Source: Acorus gramineus
Taxonomy: Eukaryota; Streptophyta; Magnoliopsida; Acorales; Acoraceae
DNA length: 64,000 nucleotides
NCBI GenBank assembly: GCA_030737835.1
Contig: CM060850.1
Location: forward strand, 12,830,563-12,894,562
Direction of reading: 5' to 3'
How positions within the stretch are numbered: position 1 is the stretch's first letter; each line of letters starts with the position of its first letter. The position numbers and the translations under genes were made by a program. The notes beneath the pieces are model-generated. The model made no database searches, was not told the DNA's origin, and saw only the letters and a program-made list of their open reading frames with translations. Positions 1 through 13,300 of this stretch are shown here, in pieces.

Positions 1-489
1 TCTAAATCCCTTTTGAAATTATATTCCACTAATATACAAATACTCAAATATCAAATCACATGTCACCACTTTAATTAAGCTTTTGTTATAGAGTTTCAAT
101 ATGAAAATTAGCTTTTCCAGATGGAGTAGGTTCTTGTAACAGAACTATCATGATGTGCAACTGAATTTGCAGTACATATTAAACCTGCACAACCTCTATA
201 ATAAGAAGCCAAGCTAAAACCTTGAATCAACGAACAGAGTTCATTACAAGCACACTTGGAGCAAATTCATATACACACATGATAAGCATATTAATTATAC
301 ATTAAAACCCCTTAATCTAAGTTTCTATATCCTTATTTTATGTATAATAATAACTAATATTAAGAATTCATGTGTTATTGCAGGTAATTGACTTAAATGA
401 TGATTATCAATACAAGATATGCTACAAATCAGTTAAAGATGTGAAGGAGAATCAAGAGTTTCTAGAAGATCCTTATGGAAAAAGATTTG
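1..489. other. AT-rich intergenic sequence, no gene seen
   Basis: No open frame or family match. A GCAG/GTAA pair near 380-390 looks splice-like but the flanking text does not resemble a known protein. Confidence 0.4.
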
Positions 490-1835
490 GTTAAGATTGA
501 ATAAAAATCAATCTAATCAAATATATTCTTCAAAATCCCGTCCCACTGTTTTGATCATAACTTTTGCCTCAAGTATCTGATTTATTTGCATGATATGGCG
601 TTGGAAAGATAATTTCAAGATCTACAAATCACTATTTCATGAAGATTTCGTAATTCCATCTTATTATGGGTCAAAAAGCCATCTGAAGATTCTGCAAAAA
701 ATCAAGGACGAGAATTAAATCTAAACTTCATATGAGGAAGGTTGAGGCCAATCTTAACTACCAAATCTTAACCATCTATTATATTGCAAATAAATGGTTG
801 AGATTCAAGAGCTGGAGACTATAAAAGGAGCACATGTGAATAGAAATAGGAGGGGCACAAAGACAATCAAAAGGAGAAGAAGAATTCAAGAGTTTTGCTT
901 TGTTTTTATTTTTCTTTTCATCTCATATATTTTGATTCTTGTATTCTATTAGATCTGAATTTTAATATTAATTTTGTGTTTTTATTTTTAAGAATTTTTT
1001 AATAATAAGATGTCTTTTATTTTTCTTTTCTTTTATTTGATCATGTCTTCTAGTAGCTAAATCTTCAACTAGGGTTGAAGATGAAACCATGCAATGCTAG
1101 TTTAGGATTTTATATTTAAATCTGAATTCTCCATATTGTTTGCTTTATTGCTTATCAATCTCTCCTTCAATTCTCTTTTGAAACCTTTTGTGTGAATTTC
1201 TTATTACCTTCTTCAAAAATCTCTTGTATTTGATTTGATAAAATATGCTTTGATTAAGTTCTATGATATTTTATGCTCTTCTTAACATGTTGAATATTGA
1301 GTTGGTAGATTTTATAAAGGGAAGGGAGATAGATCATTCTATTGGATTTTCATAAATCAAGGTTTTTTAATTGTAGAATCATCTTCAAGGATCTCTTATT
1401 TAGGGTTTGATAGGGTATGCTTGGTTAACTATTTGATATCTTATTCTCTTCCTAATATGTGAATGTTGAGATGATTGTTTTGATTTCAAATCTGATTTTA
1501 TGAAATAATTAATATGATTTTAAATATTTATTTTCCGATTGGTATTTGATTAACGTCAATATTGATTGAGTTATATGGTGGAGTTTTAATATTTGAATAT
1601 AATCCCTAAATTGGTATTGCATGGTGGATTCTAAAACCTTAATTATCTTTTCATATTAATATTCTCTTTTTAATAATAATAATAAATAAATAAATAACTT
1701 CATCAATCTTTCTTTCTAGTTTGATTAGTTAAATTGATTAATAGTCTGATTTGAACAATTCTCTGTGGGTTCGACTCGTATTTGCTAGATCTATACTTCT
1801 ATAACGATCCGTGCACTTGCGGTAATTAATAACAA
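490..1835 (+). mobile_element. Probable LTR remnant downstream of the TK gene
   Basis: The stretch has a TATA-like motif (ctataaaagg, near 820) followed by long AT-rich transcript-like sequence. It ends in GTGGGTTCGACTCG (about 1766-1779) and GATCCGTGCACTTGCGG (about 1806-1822), motifs common near the 3' end of plant retrotransposon LTRs. No TG/CA borders, primer-binding site or coding domains were found, so limits are approximate. Confidence 0.4.
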
Positions 1836-1925
1836 CTTAAATATTCAACCAACACACATACAAATACAAAATAACAAAGATAATATACCCTTAGCAAGCA
1901 ATTTGGTGCCTCCATTTCAGATTTT

Positions 1926-4723
1926 CTAATGATCCATACTAACTAAACAAGCAGTTGCAGCGCCAAGAACGTTCGTCGTGGTTTTTAAAACAACCTGTCC
2001 ATTCACATAGTGCTTCCGACAGACGGGCATGTAAAGGTCAGCACCACCGATGAGTTCAGTATTCGTTTCATTTGTCTTCCTGAGAGTGAAGAAGGCGCGC
2101 TTTCCACAGAGTTCACACCGAGCTGTCAATTTGGTCACTGAATCAGCCAAGGGAATAACATCCAACACGGAACCAAAGCCCCTCCTGTCAACAGAGAAAT
2201 GTACAGAGTTAATCAATGGTAATCCTTTGTCACCAGTTCAGTATTCTGGAGTAATTCATCAAGAAAAAATCACAATTTGGTATAATTAGGTAGTGTGGGG
2301 TTAAAATGCAGGAAAATTTTGAAAACATAAATATTTACCCAAAAATGAAAATAATATTTCTAACATGAAAAATTATCAGTAGTAGTACTAAATGATATCT
2401 ATGATCTAATGGAGTCATAACAGTTTTTTAGGATATGATGATGTATTAACATTAACATTACAAGAATGTGAAATTTGAGTTCAGGCAAAATCATCAATAA
2501 CCAACAGAATCAAACCCAGAGAAGAGTGTGTGTGTGTGTGTGTGTGTGTTTTAAACTTTGATGCACAAGTGAAATACGTATAGTGCATTAATTGCATGTT
2601 TAATTCATTTAAATATTTAATAAGTGTGTCATTAAGTAAGGAGTGTATTGTATTGTCTGATGAGATTTGATTTAAATGGGAAGTAGATTTTTTTTATGAA
2701 TAATTAGGCATTTTTAACACTTGAAAATCAACCAATAACTCGGAATATTAGGTGACAAGGGTGCTAATTGGAAAAAAAAAAGTGAATTTTTAATAGCTTT
2801 GAGGGGCTTCCAAAACAGTGAGTGAAGTTTAGAAGCCTGTAACTATTGAGAAGTAAACAATTAATAGTTGCAAGACATGAATCTGCAATGCAAATATTCT
2901 ACCAGAATATCTGATGAAAGACCAATCTCTTCTTTTCTCAATCAATGGGATAAGACATGAACCAACAGCAGAATACAATCATGCTTTGGAAAGAGAACAT
3001 TGGCACTTAAGAAGGAAAAAATCATTATCCCCAAATTTATATGAGCATGGTCAATGATGCGTGTATATATATTATATATGTGAGCAAAGATGCCAAATTT
3101 TATTATAACTGGAAGAGTGGTACAAGGTAGATAAGAAGTTTACCTTCTAAACAGGCATGAGAAAGGAAAAAGAAACATAAAAATTAAGAAAAATAACATC
3201 CATGGCCGAGGCCAAGTAATTTCAAGATCCAAGGTCACCACAACATGGCCAAGTAACTTCAATGCTCTGTGTAGGTTAGGGTTAATTAAGAAATACATTC
3301 CCAAGAAGGATTGAGAGGGAAATTGGGTAAAACATGGGGTTAGTTATTCGGATCACAAAGGGCTAATTATCTATTTAAAAAAGAAGGAATTTTTCAAGAA
3401 TACCTCAAATAGTCTCCATCAAGACCAGCAATAACAACAGTCTTTCCATCCTGATCAGCAGCATTGCAACAGAAGTCATAGAGGTCTTTGAAGAATTGTG
3501 CTTCATCAATCCCTATCACATCGATCTATCAACAATGATCATGATAATGATTTAGTAGAAAGTATACACATCAGTAGAAAGTATACACATCATCCTGGTG
3601 AATATAGTTACAAAAACATTGAACTCTGAAACATTTAAGTAATCAACAATCACCTTATCATATGCTTCAGGTCCCAATTTCGCTTTAAACATTGAGAGCT
3701 CATTCAAAGCCCAGCAAGGCATCTTCACACCATCATGGGTCACAACTGAATCTAGTCCATACCTTGTATCCTTCTCTGATTTTATCATCACCACTGTCCT
3801 GCTAACCCATGAAATAAAAATAAGCTTATAAGAATGAAAAGGCATAAGATAAATGGAAATCCATCATACTAACACAGAGTTTGGAAACACATATTAAAAA
3901 GTAGCTTTAACAATAAAGCAGCCTTTTTAACATGTTTTTTTATCATATCATTTTTTGGAGTACTTTCGTTTTAAGCGATAAATCACGTTTGTTGCTGATA
4001 ACAAAAATTGTTTTTGCACATTTGAAATCCAAAAAACATATACAAACTACTTTAAAAAACACAAATTTCAAGGCATAAAATGACCCAAATCCACCTGCTA
4101 ATTCCCAATTAATCTGACGCGTTTGACACCTCATTTGGAGCTTTTTGACTGATGGAAAAATAAAAACTGTCACAAACAGGTTGCCAAACGCACCCTAAAA
4201 TCCACCACATTATCTCAACTAGATCTTCATAATCTAATAGTATAACCTGATTTGCATCTCATTTCTGGGAGATTTTGCATTTGTGGAAAATTGGGAATTA
4301 TATTTCAAAACTCAGTACTGAGCATGCTTCTGGGTCATATGTGCCAAGATTGATTTTTATCTTCTTGTGTAAAAATCTATCAAAATCAATTATTTCAAGA
4401 AGCAGCAACAAAAAATTTCACACCTATTTTATTTCCATGAAAAAATAATTGGGTCATAATCAATATATTCAATTTATTTTTCATAGAATAATTGTAGTTT
4501 ATCCATGAACATATAATCAAAATCTCTGATTTTCTGTTCAAAATATATATATACACAAATACAAAAAACTACCCATCAAGCAATTTCAAAATCAAGACCT
4601 TCCATTGGCACTCTCAGCCTGAATTCGGCGGAGGAGGGCAGTCGTCTTCCCCGCGAACATAGGCCCCGTGATGACGTGGATCTCCCCCACCGCCGCCACA
4701 GCCGCCATTGATCGGTGATCCAT
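1926..4723 (-). CDS. TK1: Thymidine kinase (TK1 family), 4 coding exons
   Basis: Phosphorylates thymidine to dTMP with ATP in the nucleotide salvage pathway. Coding exons read on the minus strand are 4599-4723, 3654-3798, 3404-3525 and 1926-2184. All introns are GT-AG and the joined frame is open for 216 residues. Seen in the protein: a P-loop GPMFAGKT at residues 20-27; the DEAQ Walker B motif at 97-100 (E98 is the expected catalytic base); the family block [15 protein letters not shown] in exon 2; the lasso-domain zinc ligands C154 and C157 (CELC) and C186/H189 (PVCRKH); and GGADLYMP before them. The start MDHRSM lies only about 12 residues before the conserved strand, so no organelle transit peptide is seen and a cytosolic form is inferred. 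A second Met at residue 6 is possible. A CT-rich stretch lies just upstream in the 5' leader. The length is close to the usual plant cytosolic form. The gene looks intact. Confidence 0.93.
2525..2550. repeat. (GT)n microsatellite in TK intron 3
   Basis: About 12 uninterrupted GT/TG units lie inside the intron between the last two TK coding exons. Candidate polymorphic marker. Confidence 0.9.
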
Positions 4724-5559
4724 TATGGAATCAGAGACGTCAATCTTGGGGGAAGAGAGAGAGAGAGAGGGTTTGGGGATCTGGAAATCTTGGAAAGGGT
4801 GGTTTTTTCTTTTAAAGAAAAGATTGATAATTTGGGGTTTTGGAGGGAAGGAGGGGGAAGATGAAGAGGGAATTTTGGTTTTGGTGGATTTGTTTTTGTT
4901 TAGATTTGGGGGTTTTGAATTCGAAATTTAATTAGGTTTCATGTCTTTTTGGAGGGAAATATAGATATAATATCAGTGAGACAATAAGTTTACCAACTTA
5001 AGATTTCCTGGATCTCTTTAGTTTTAAATTGGTTGGATTATTTTAATTCCGCCATATTTAAAGCATGTGGAACCCAAGACAGGGATAATAAATTTAAATA
5101 TTATAAGTTGTATTTAAAAATTTTAATTTATTATGAAATAAAATTTGAAATATTTAATTTATTATTACCTATGATATATCACTTCTATTATTTCATTTTT
5201 ATATTTTTAATAATAAATTTGTTCTTTAATTTTATATTTTTTTCATGTAAAGCATAGACTTTTATAAAGTTTTAATTATTTAGAATGATATATTTTAAAA
5301 GTCAAACCTGAACTCAACCCAATCCGAACAAAACCGGAGGGATTGGGTTTGGGTTGGCTTCCTTCAACTTCGTGTTGGGTTTGAGTTGAGCTTCAACCGA
5401 CTCTACCTATCTGAGTTGCATCACTAGTTTTAGGATAATTTTAGAAAAACATTATTTGATTTTCAGAAATTATAAAACTTTATTTTTTGAAAAGTTGTTT
5501 TGAAATGACATAAAATTAAAAGATACATCCATTGTGCAGCTCCATTTGCAATTCTCAAC

Positions 5560-5652
5560 CAAATAAAAATTTGTTTATTCATCCTAGATTGTTATATATC
5601 TCAGTATATATATCAAGAGAGAATAACTTAATATCACACTCCATATGAGAGA
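5560..5652 (+). mobile_element. MITE remnant related to the 44941-45469 element
   Basis: The segment CAACCAAATAAAAATTTG... through TATCACACTCCATATGAG parallels the 3' end of the complete element at 44941-45469 in word order (AACCAAATAAAAAG..., GATTGTTAT.TATC.CAGTAT, GCGAATAAC.TAA.TCACACCCCATACGGG). Only this half is recognisable. Confidence 0.6.
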
Positions 5653-6446
5653 TAAAAGATAAGCATTGTCTCACATCAAAAAGTGTTCTTTCTCTAATGC
5701 TTTTATTAATATGCATTTTTCAATACCCACTACAGTTCCATAGGCATGAAAAGTGAACATCAACACATATGCATTGAATTACCATTGCAAGTTACTCCTG
5801 AAACATATGGACTTAACTCCAAAGTCCATGAAATGAAGAGAGATTGCATTGTGCATGCTGTTTATGCTATCAAAAAATATACAGAAACGGACCTCATCCT
5901 ATCTATTATGGTTGAGTACTTTTTTTTTTATAAAGATAGATTTGTCATTTATTAGGCCATTTACTAAGCACCCCAAAAAAACAGAGGAAAGGGAAAAATA
6001 AAACATGGAAAGGAGGCTATGAAGACAAGGTGCTTCAGTACATGAAATAGAAGTCAAACTCCAAAAATATTTCAAAGAACACCAACTAACTCCTCAATTC
6101 AAACAATCATGTTCCAACATGGTCATGGTGAAATGAGAAAATGAAATTGAAAGTGTCCAATGACATATTCAATGTCTAATTCCTCATCTGGAGGCCCTAT
6201 GTGCAAATTAATTTCAAACAAACAATCTTGTTGCAAATTACATTTCAATCACTGAATCAGCCCGGTTGCAAATTACATTTCAAACAAGTACAACTACTAC
6301 ATTTCAAACAACCTACGAAATTCAACTATATATGCCCTTCCAAAAAATGTTCCTTCAAAATCAGGCCCTCCAAAGCTTTTGCCCTGCCATGAATATATCA
6401 AAGAAGAACCAAATAACCTGTATAACAATTAAAAAAAACATAAAAT

Positions 6447-6526
6447 TGTATTAATTACAAACTCCATGGCAAGACTTTCATGAAACTGTATTAATTACAA
6501 ACTCCATGGCAAGACTTTCATGAAAC
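6447..6526. repeat. 40-bp perfect tandem duplication
   Basis: The unit starting TGTATTAATTACAAACTCC is repeated head to tail at 6447-6486 and 6487-6526 without a mismatch, then starts a third time. Recent duplication. Confidence 0.9.
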
Positions 6527-7570
6527 TGTATTACACTAACATAACAACATACCTCACAAAAATGTAGAATTTTGGGTTTCATTAAACGTCACATGATAAT
6601 CTTGTGTGTTTTGTGCTAACATAAAATATTTCACTTATATCAACAAATGAAAAAAAAAAAAAAGATTTATAGCAATTTGAACGATATAAAAGCATTGAAT
6701 CTTGCATTTCTTTTTCAACATCGGGCAGCTCTTTTTGTATGATGGACGGAGATGGAGGTACTATGACCGGAGTAGTCATCGATTTTTGGAGAGGCTGCTA
6801 CAGGAGGTCGAGAGAGAAAGAGAGGGCTAACGGAGTTGAAATGAGGGAGGAGAGAGAAGATGGAGGGTTTTTAAACCCTTCATCTAATGCTTTGAACGTT
6901 CTAGACCGTCCAGATCGTCCGTGACTGAAAAAAAACACAAATATGGATGGTCCAAATGCCATCAAACTGTTCAGATATGGGCTGCACTTAAGGTGAATGG
7001 TTGCATGGATGCATATTGTCATTACACTATACACACACATATAATTTGAATGTTTTGTAAGCAACATTTAATTATTATTAATTTATTATCATGATTTGCA
7101 CAAATTGGAGTTCAAAAGATAAGTTAAAGTTTGATTAATTTTTTTTCTCTTTTAAATAACATCTTTCATATAACCAAATAAATAAATAATTGTACGGAGA
7201 CCGTAGAGGAGGGATTAATGATACCTTCTAATTGTGATGATGTATCAAATTATAGCAGTTGATCAAGGATAATAAATAAATAAAAAGGGTATTAATGGTC
7301 AAATTTGGATGTATGATGAGCACCCAATTGCGCTGTGAAATTTGATAATTCTTCCCTTAAACGTATTTATTCTCATTTGCTCCTCTCATTGAATATTAAT
7401 TATTTTTTAATTTTAACTCCAAACTTTTCCTCCATTTGTCAAGAGTAGGTCACCAGACATGCCCCCTTAACAAACAAACTAAATAAATAAATATATAAAT
7501 GAATAAATAAAGCTTGGCATGTGATGGGTGGACGTGTGACCTATTATACCACTTATAAGCATAGTTTGTC

Positions 7571-8380
7571 ATTATAAAGTTATAGATCTTCAAGTGCCCC
7601 TTCGCTCATCAGGCGTGGCATGCTCTTGGGTTGGCCTCTGATTTTGATGCGTGTCTCAACTATGAAGATTTGTGAGAGACTGGCCAGAAGCTCATCAGGG
7701 TCGGAGATCACAGTGCACGAGCTAAGGTTTTGCACACGTTCGTCCCTAGAGTCTCCTAGGCCTTTTGGATCTTGCGAGACCACTTGGTTTTTCAGGTACT
7801 AAAGTGTATTTTTAAAACATCCGGAATATGACCGTGAGTCTCATTATGAACTGGGGTATGTACTGTGCGGGTGCAAGCAGTATATCCTTCTACATAGAAG
7901 GATCTCTATTGAGACATAGGGTTGTCTAGGCCGGGGTCATATATGCCCGGTAGACATCTCTTCTCCCGGTCATCTGGATCTCAATGTTCTCCATGGATTA
8001 CCTTTTTTTTTTTTCGCTTTCCTTTAGTTTTGTATGCTTTAGACATTGCCTTTTTTAAAAAATGAAATTAAGGTTGAGTGATTACTACTTCAACTCCGTC
8101 TGAGAGTTACCATGACATAAGGGGGACCTACGGTGCCCGGAATCTATGTTTCCACGGAACTGGGGAAACGTAGAAAAACAGGTCAAAAATAGGATACGAC
8201 AAGAGATCGGTGGATTATTGACGCAACAACGAGACCTACTATTTGTGACCGTGTTCACGTCCCAAATGAAGCCTTCCTCAGAAAAAAAAAAAAAAAAAAA
8301 AGCTACAGACCTTCAAAACTTCACACGGATTGCAATCCACTGTATAAATATAGGTTTCCATGATTTGAATTAGCAGTAAT
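7571..8380. other. Higher-GC unidentified block
   Basis: Base composition is clearly less AT-rich than its neighbours. Short open frames exist on both strands (for example minus 7580-7783), with no recognised motif. Phrases such as GGTCATATATGCCCGG and CTCCCGGTCATCTGG look like retrotransposon LTR or leader sequence, but no borders or coding domains could be assigned. Confidence 0.35.
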
Positions 8381-8665
8381 TCAAGATTAATCTTTGCATG
8401 ATATATTTAATATTGAGATCTCCTCATATATACGACATATATTCATGGTTAGCAATGCATTTTCTCAACCATATCTTGTGTATTCTAACTCTTCTGATTT
8501 GTCCATGGATCATCACCTAATAAAAAATGAATTTTTCCACAAAAACATAATTCATAAAAAGAAAAACATAATTGTTTGTGCCATTTACTTAATTAAGTCC
8601 CCCATTATGGTTTCATGATATTTATAAGATATATAATAACAATCGGCTTAACTATATATATTCAA

Positions 8666-10045
8666 CAATAATGATTCCCAGGCCCCAACTTTACAGGCCC
8701 CAAATTAGGCCCCATGATGTGACAAGTGTACATTGTCTATTATACCCTTTATTTGATAACTACCTTAACATGTATCCCTATGATTGTGGAGTATCATTTA
8801 ATTTTGAAAATTCTGTATTTATTCACCATTAATGGATTCTTAAAATCTTGCAACAATATTAATTGGATAGGAGAATTGTGAGAGGGACCGGAGAAACCAT
8901 TGATGTTGAAACAATTGAAAATCTGTCTTGTATGCGAAATGAGGAAGTTTTGCATTAAGGAATTGATTTTGTTTATGAAGAATACGTGGGAGCAAATCGG
9001 AAATTCTATTTTTGAGGAGAATGCACGAAATCGTTTTTTTTTTTTTCCGATTTGAATCTCACATCAATGTCTCTCGGATCAGGTTTGATATTATTAGATT
9101 CGTAAAAAAATTGTGTTTTGCCTTTTGTTTTAAATATTTAAACACAATTTTTTTTCATGTATTGAATGTCATTTATCACATTTTGATTTGTTTTTGTTTC
9201 AATATCTAAATGTAACACTCGATACCGTTACATTTTATATATGAGTAGTTTGTTTGATGTTACTGCTACATTGTTGACAATGTAATTTTTCAAATTTGTA
9301 TATTTTTGTTACATTCGTAAATGTAACAGTCAACCGCATGCATGTATTGATTTATATTTGTTACATTTATGAATGTAACATTCATTCGTGTATTGCATTT
9401 GTTTCAATGTAAATAGTAATTTATATTTGTTACATTTATTACTGTAACAGTCAAATACATATGTTTGTTAAATGTATCACACAATAAAAAAAAGTGTTTG
9501 ACATTTTCTATAAAATGTAACTGACTATTGAAAATATATATTTTTTTTAAATTGTTGAAACATTGCATGGAATGTAAAATATTTAGGTAGGTAAATGAAA
9601 TTGTTTGTTATATTTATGTAAGTGTAACAGTTCTGATGTAAATGTAACAAATCGTTGCGAGAGATGTAAATATTTAATAAAAGTATTTGATGTAACTAAT
9701 TCATATAGTAATCATATGTGTTTTTTTATTTAAATTTGAATACAATAAATATCCAACTTTTTTAGTGTAATTTAGGTTCAATTGTAATTTAGGTAAGGAT
9801 TTTAAAATTCAAAATTTGAAATGGTTAAATGGATTTCAAGATTCACATGGAAGGGTAATAACCGAATAGAGAAAATGGGAGATTTGGGTTAATGAGACAG
9901 ATTTTTAATGAAGGATATATTTGTATTTTGACATTTTGTCTTTTTTTAAAAGTCAACAAGTCAACTAATAACAACTAATAAGGTGATGACACCTCATGGG
10001 GCTTGTTAGTAGGGCTTATATTTTGGGGCCTCGGTATCACCACTC
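8666..10045. mobile_element. MULE-type non-autonomous element 1, 9-bp TSD
   Basis: Imperfect terminal inverted repeats: left CAATAATGATTCCCAGGCCC, right end complement GAGTGGTGATACCGAGGCCC. They are flanked by identical 9-bp duplications TATATTCAA at 8657-8665 and 10046-10054. A 9-bp target duplication is the hallmark of Mutator-like elements. The interior (about 9200-9700) has roughly a dozen TGTAAC/GTTACA motifs, many paired as short palindromes. It has no transposase frame. Confidence 0.85.
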
Positions 10046-10054
10046 TATATTCAA

Positions 10055-11030
10055 ATACATTTACGAAAACCCTTCCATAAATACACATGTACGGCATTTA
10101 ATTTTATGTAGATTTAATTTGATCACAATTTCTTTAAATATTTGCGAAACAAATTGATCCAACAATCTGTTTATTTTCTTCATTTCATTGACATGATATT
10201 TTATGTCTTCATTTGGCAGAATAAAAGATATTTATACCTCAATGATTAATCCATCAATCCTAATTCATTTCCTATATTTTATGGGCGTCGTTATACCGAG
10301 ATCTATTTCTAGTTTCAATTTTAGTCCTATATACGTCGATAGTTTTCTATCAACGCATATGCTCATGCTAACAAGCCATATGTTTTAAAAGAGTTTTTTT
10401 ACATTTTCTATAAATGTATTCATGTAATTTATTAGAGTATATGCTTCATTTTTTATAAAAGCATGTACCTCATTAGGTGAAGTATACTATTTTATAAAAT
10501 TTAAAACACATTCAGACTAAAATTGAGACTAAAAATGAACTTAAATGTAACATTATCCATATTTTATATAAGTTTTTAGGTTGACCAATCTAGTCCGCAA
10601 TAATTAATTTAGAGTTTTATGTTTTCAAAATCCAGAATGTCCTTCTTGGTTGTGCTTTTAGCTTAGTTTGTGTTTCCAAAACCAAACACAAATCCAAAGT
10701 TTCCACTATTACGTTTCAAACTCAGAGTCACGTTTTTTTTTTTTTTTTTCATTTTTGACATTTTACAAGATGTAAAAAAATGCTTTTAAAAAGCAGAACC
10801 ACACATCGAAATATTGTCTAACCGATGCTCCAGTATTTAAGAATTTAACTTTCTCAGAATTTGATGTGGGTGAATTTATTTTACAATTACACACATTGAC
10901 ACATACGTAATATAATTTTTTTATAACACAAATAATAATTATAAATATTCGCATTTGTATATTAAAAAACAAAAACATCCATAGATACACATACAACCCC
11001 ATTCGTTTTTGAGAAAATGATAAAAAAAAA
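10055..11030. other. AT-rich intergenic DNA with an interspersed repeat
   Basis: 10300-10575 resembles 32500-32755 (shared order: TTTTAGTCCTATATACGTCGAT-like, ...CATTTTCTATAAA, ...TTATAAAA.CATGTA, ...CAAAACACAT..ACT.AAATTGAG, ...AACATTATCC), so it is a copy of an unnamed repeat family. No gene is supported. Confidence 0.45.
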
Positions 11031-11732
11031 TCTCCTAAGAGTTAGAAATACCCAAATCAGCCCACCAAATTACATGAGGACGCATCCAATCCTGACAATT
11101 GAATCACCACTTACAATTCTCTCCATAGCCAGATGGAAAGGCAATAAATAACAGATGCTTCAATGGACATTCCCTAACCGAGAAAAAGAACCCCTTGAGA
11201 GGATCTCTTGTGATCCTGATATAGGATATCCCGACAACCAAATAAGGAACACGGAGTACCCTAGCTCGGGTCTCAACAATTACCCCACAAGGCTCCTTAG
11301 CCTGGAGAGGGAAAAATGAAAGAAGACATCACTTTAGGTGAGCCACACACCTTACTATCAAATATTAGAAGTTGGCGGCGTACGCGGACTCCATGGTTGC
11401 AAGCAATACCAATACATGAGAACAAAACTCCTTGATTGTAGCGTGATCCACAGGCACACAGTCATAATAAACCCATCAATCTGAAACTCCCAGACTGGAC
11501 TCCTGTCCAAGCCATGGTCCCGTAGTAGGCGACCCTACAACTGACCTTGTCCGCCGACCACGTCAACAACACACGGAGTACAAGTGCGACCATGATCACA
11601 TCAACGGAAGCGAGAAGGCATGTCAGCAACCTAAGCCAAAGTACTAAGATCAGAGTAATTGGATAGAAACCCTGCAACTCATCTACACGACTAGACTTAG
11701 GCTTTGACAAGACCAAGCTCTGATACCATCTT
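11030..11732 (-). mobile_element. Leader remnant of a truncated LTR retrotransposon
   Basis: Just inside the LTR border at 11733 the minus strand reads TGGTATCAGAGC (plus positions 11717-11728), the 12-nt match to the 3' end of initiator methionine tRNA used as primer-binding site. The rest is non-coding and stops in AT-rich DNA near 11030, with no gag or pol. A block at about 11220-11285 is also present inside the solo LTR at 16495 and 16700, so part of this remnant may be rearranged LTR. Confidence 0.7.
11717..11728 (-). promoter_or_regulatory. Primer-binding site (initiator Met tRNA type)
   Basis: The minus strand reads TGGTATCAGAGC, 4 nt downstream of the LTR 3' edge (ending TAACA). It sets the element's orientation. 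Confidence 0.8.
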
Positions 11733-12419
11733 TGTTACGCCTCGGAGCAGCCATCCCCGGGACCATACTAATCATACAATATCAGGAGTCATATACAAGA
11801 GGTCAATAACGACTCCAATTGAAAATGAAACAACAACCAACAGGATAACAAGGCAACAGGGAAGCGATAGCTAACTAAAAATGCGGAAGCATAAAACATA
11901 GTCTGTAAATCAAAAATATTATTACAGACCCAAATACACAATCACTGTCCTGTGAGAGTCCAAGTCTAGTCCAAATACAACCCATATGTGCAACACGCAC
12001 AATTACTAATATATACACAAGAAAATAGGATTGCTGACAGCCTCGCACTCGCCAACTGAAAGGTGAAACGCTTCACGCACGAAACACGCCAGAGGGATGC
12101 TTTAGCTCCACGCCAACCCAGTCCCTGGTGGATAAACAATACACGAGGGGTGAGCTACAACAAACTCAGTGAGTGGCAAGAATCTAAGTTCTACAAATAT
12201 AGTATAATATTGACACATTTTTCTTCTAAAGAAAGATATGGATGGGAGAACCCCAACAGATAAATGTCACGTGGGGATGCGACCTCACCTCACCCACACC
12301 CCGGAGGGGGGGGGGGGGGAGGGGAGGTTTGGGGAACAACTAATCCATTAACAGTGACATATAGTATCACATACTAGCATTACGCTACAAAGATTATCTG
12401 CATCGAGATATAATACGTT

Positions 12420-13300
12420 ACGATGCCTTGCATTATCTGGTAGCCTTCTCCCGGGTAGTTCTCATCCTGGCAGCCATCCATGGTCGGTACTCGGGCCTCG
12501 TACGATAGTCACATCATACTCTGGGCATTCCCAACAATATGGTGGCACAACGCAAGACATATTCAATACTGGGTAGCTTCAACGCACGATGATGTAGGAA
12601 AACAGTACTCCACGCTCGCGATATCATCCGATAGCCTTCTCCCTAGCGGCCTTCCAAGATAGGTACAAAGCTACAAGGGTATCGAACATTGGGCCTCCTA
12701 TGATGTGGTGGCACCATCCAGGATAGCTTCGACGCTCGAAAGCTTCGATGCACGATGATATGATAGGAAACACTCCAATCTCATCCTCACCTTCACTCCT
12801 AGGGTGACATGGGACTATTGGAAAAGATATCAACTCGCTAACTCCCTTAACCTTCCAGTAGCCCTCTCCCTGGTAGCCCTCTTCCTGACAGCCTTCCAAG
12901 ATAGGTACGAAGCCACAAGGGTATTGAAATACACATTGGGCCTCCTATGATGTAACGGCAGAATCCAGGATAGCTCCAACGCCGGGTAGCTTCAACACGG
13001 ATACGAGGTAGGGGAGAAGCAATCCATGCTCTCAAAATGATCCTTGTAGATCAATTATTATCAACTAGCAAATATCAATATCATCCGGTAGCCCTCTCCC
13101 AGGTAGCCCTCTTCTTAACAACCTTCCAAGATAGGTACGAAGCCGCAAGGGTATTGAAATACACATTGGGCCTCCTATAATATGGTAGCACAATCTAGGA
13201 TAGCTCCAACATTGGGTAATTTCAACGCACGATGATATGGGAGAAAACACTCCACGCCAGCAATACGATCCTCACGGATCAACTACTATCGGTTAGCACA
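12420..13300. repeat. Tandem repeat, about 235-bp unit, inside the long LTR
   Basis: The phrase CTTCCAAGATAGGTACGAAG, continuing into ...GGGCCTCCTATGATGT, recurs at about 12651, 12891 and 13121, each preceded by GGTAGCCCTCTCCC-like text and followed by CCAGGATAGCT(C/T)C(A/G)ACGC. Units are diverged. The related solo LTR does not carry this array at the same place. Confidence 0.75.

Larger units (their letters stand above)
5000..7570. other. Intergenic AT-rich region with small repeat remnants
   Basis: No gene is supported. It contains a right-half remnant of the Tourist-type MITE seen at 44941 (about 5560-5652), a 40-bp tandem duplication (6447-6526), and a GA-rich stretch with a short open frame (6739-6924) that has no family features. 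Confidence 0.5.
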
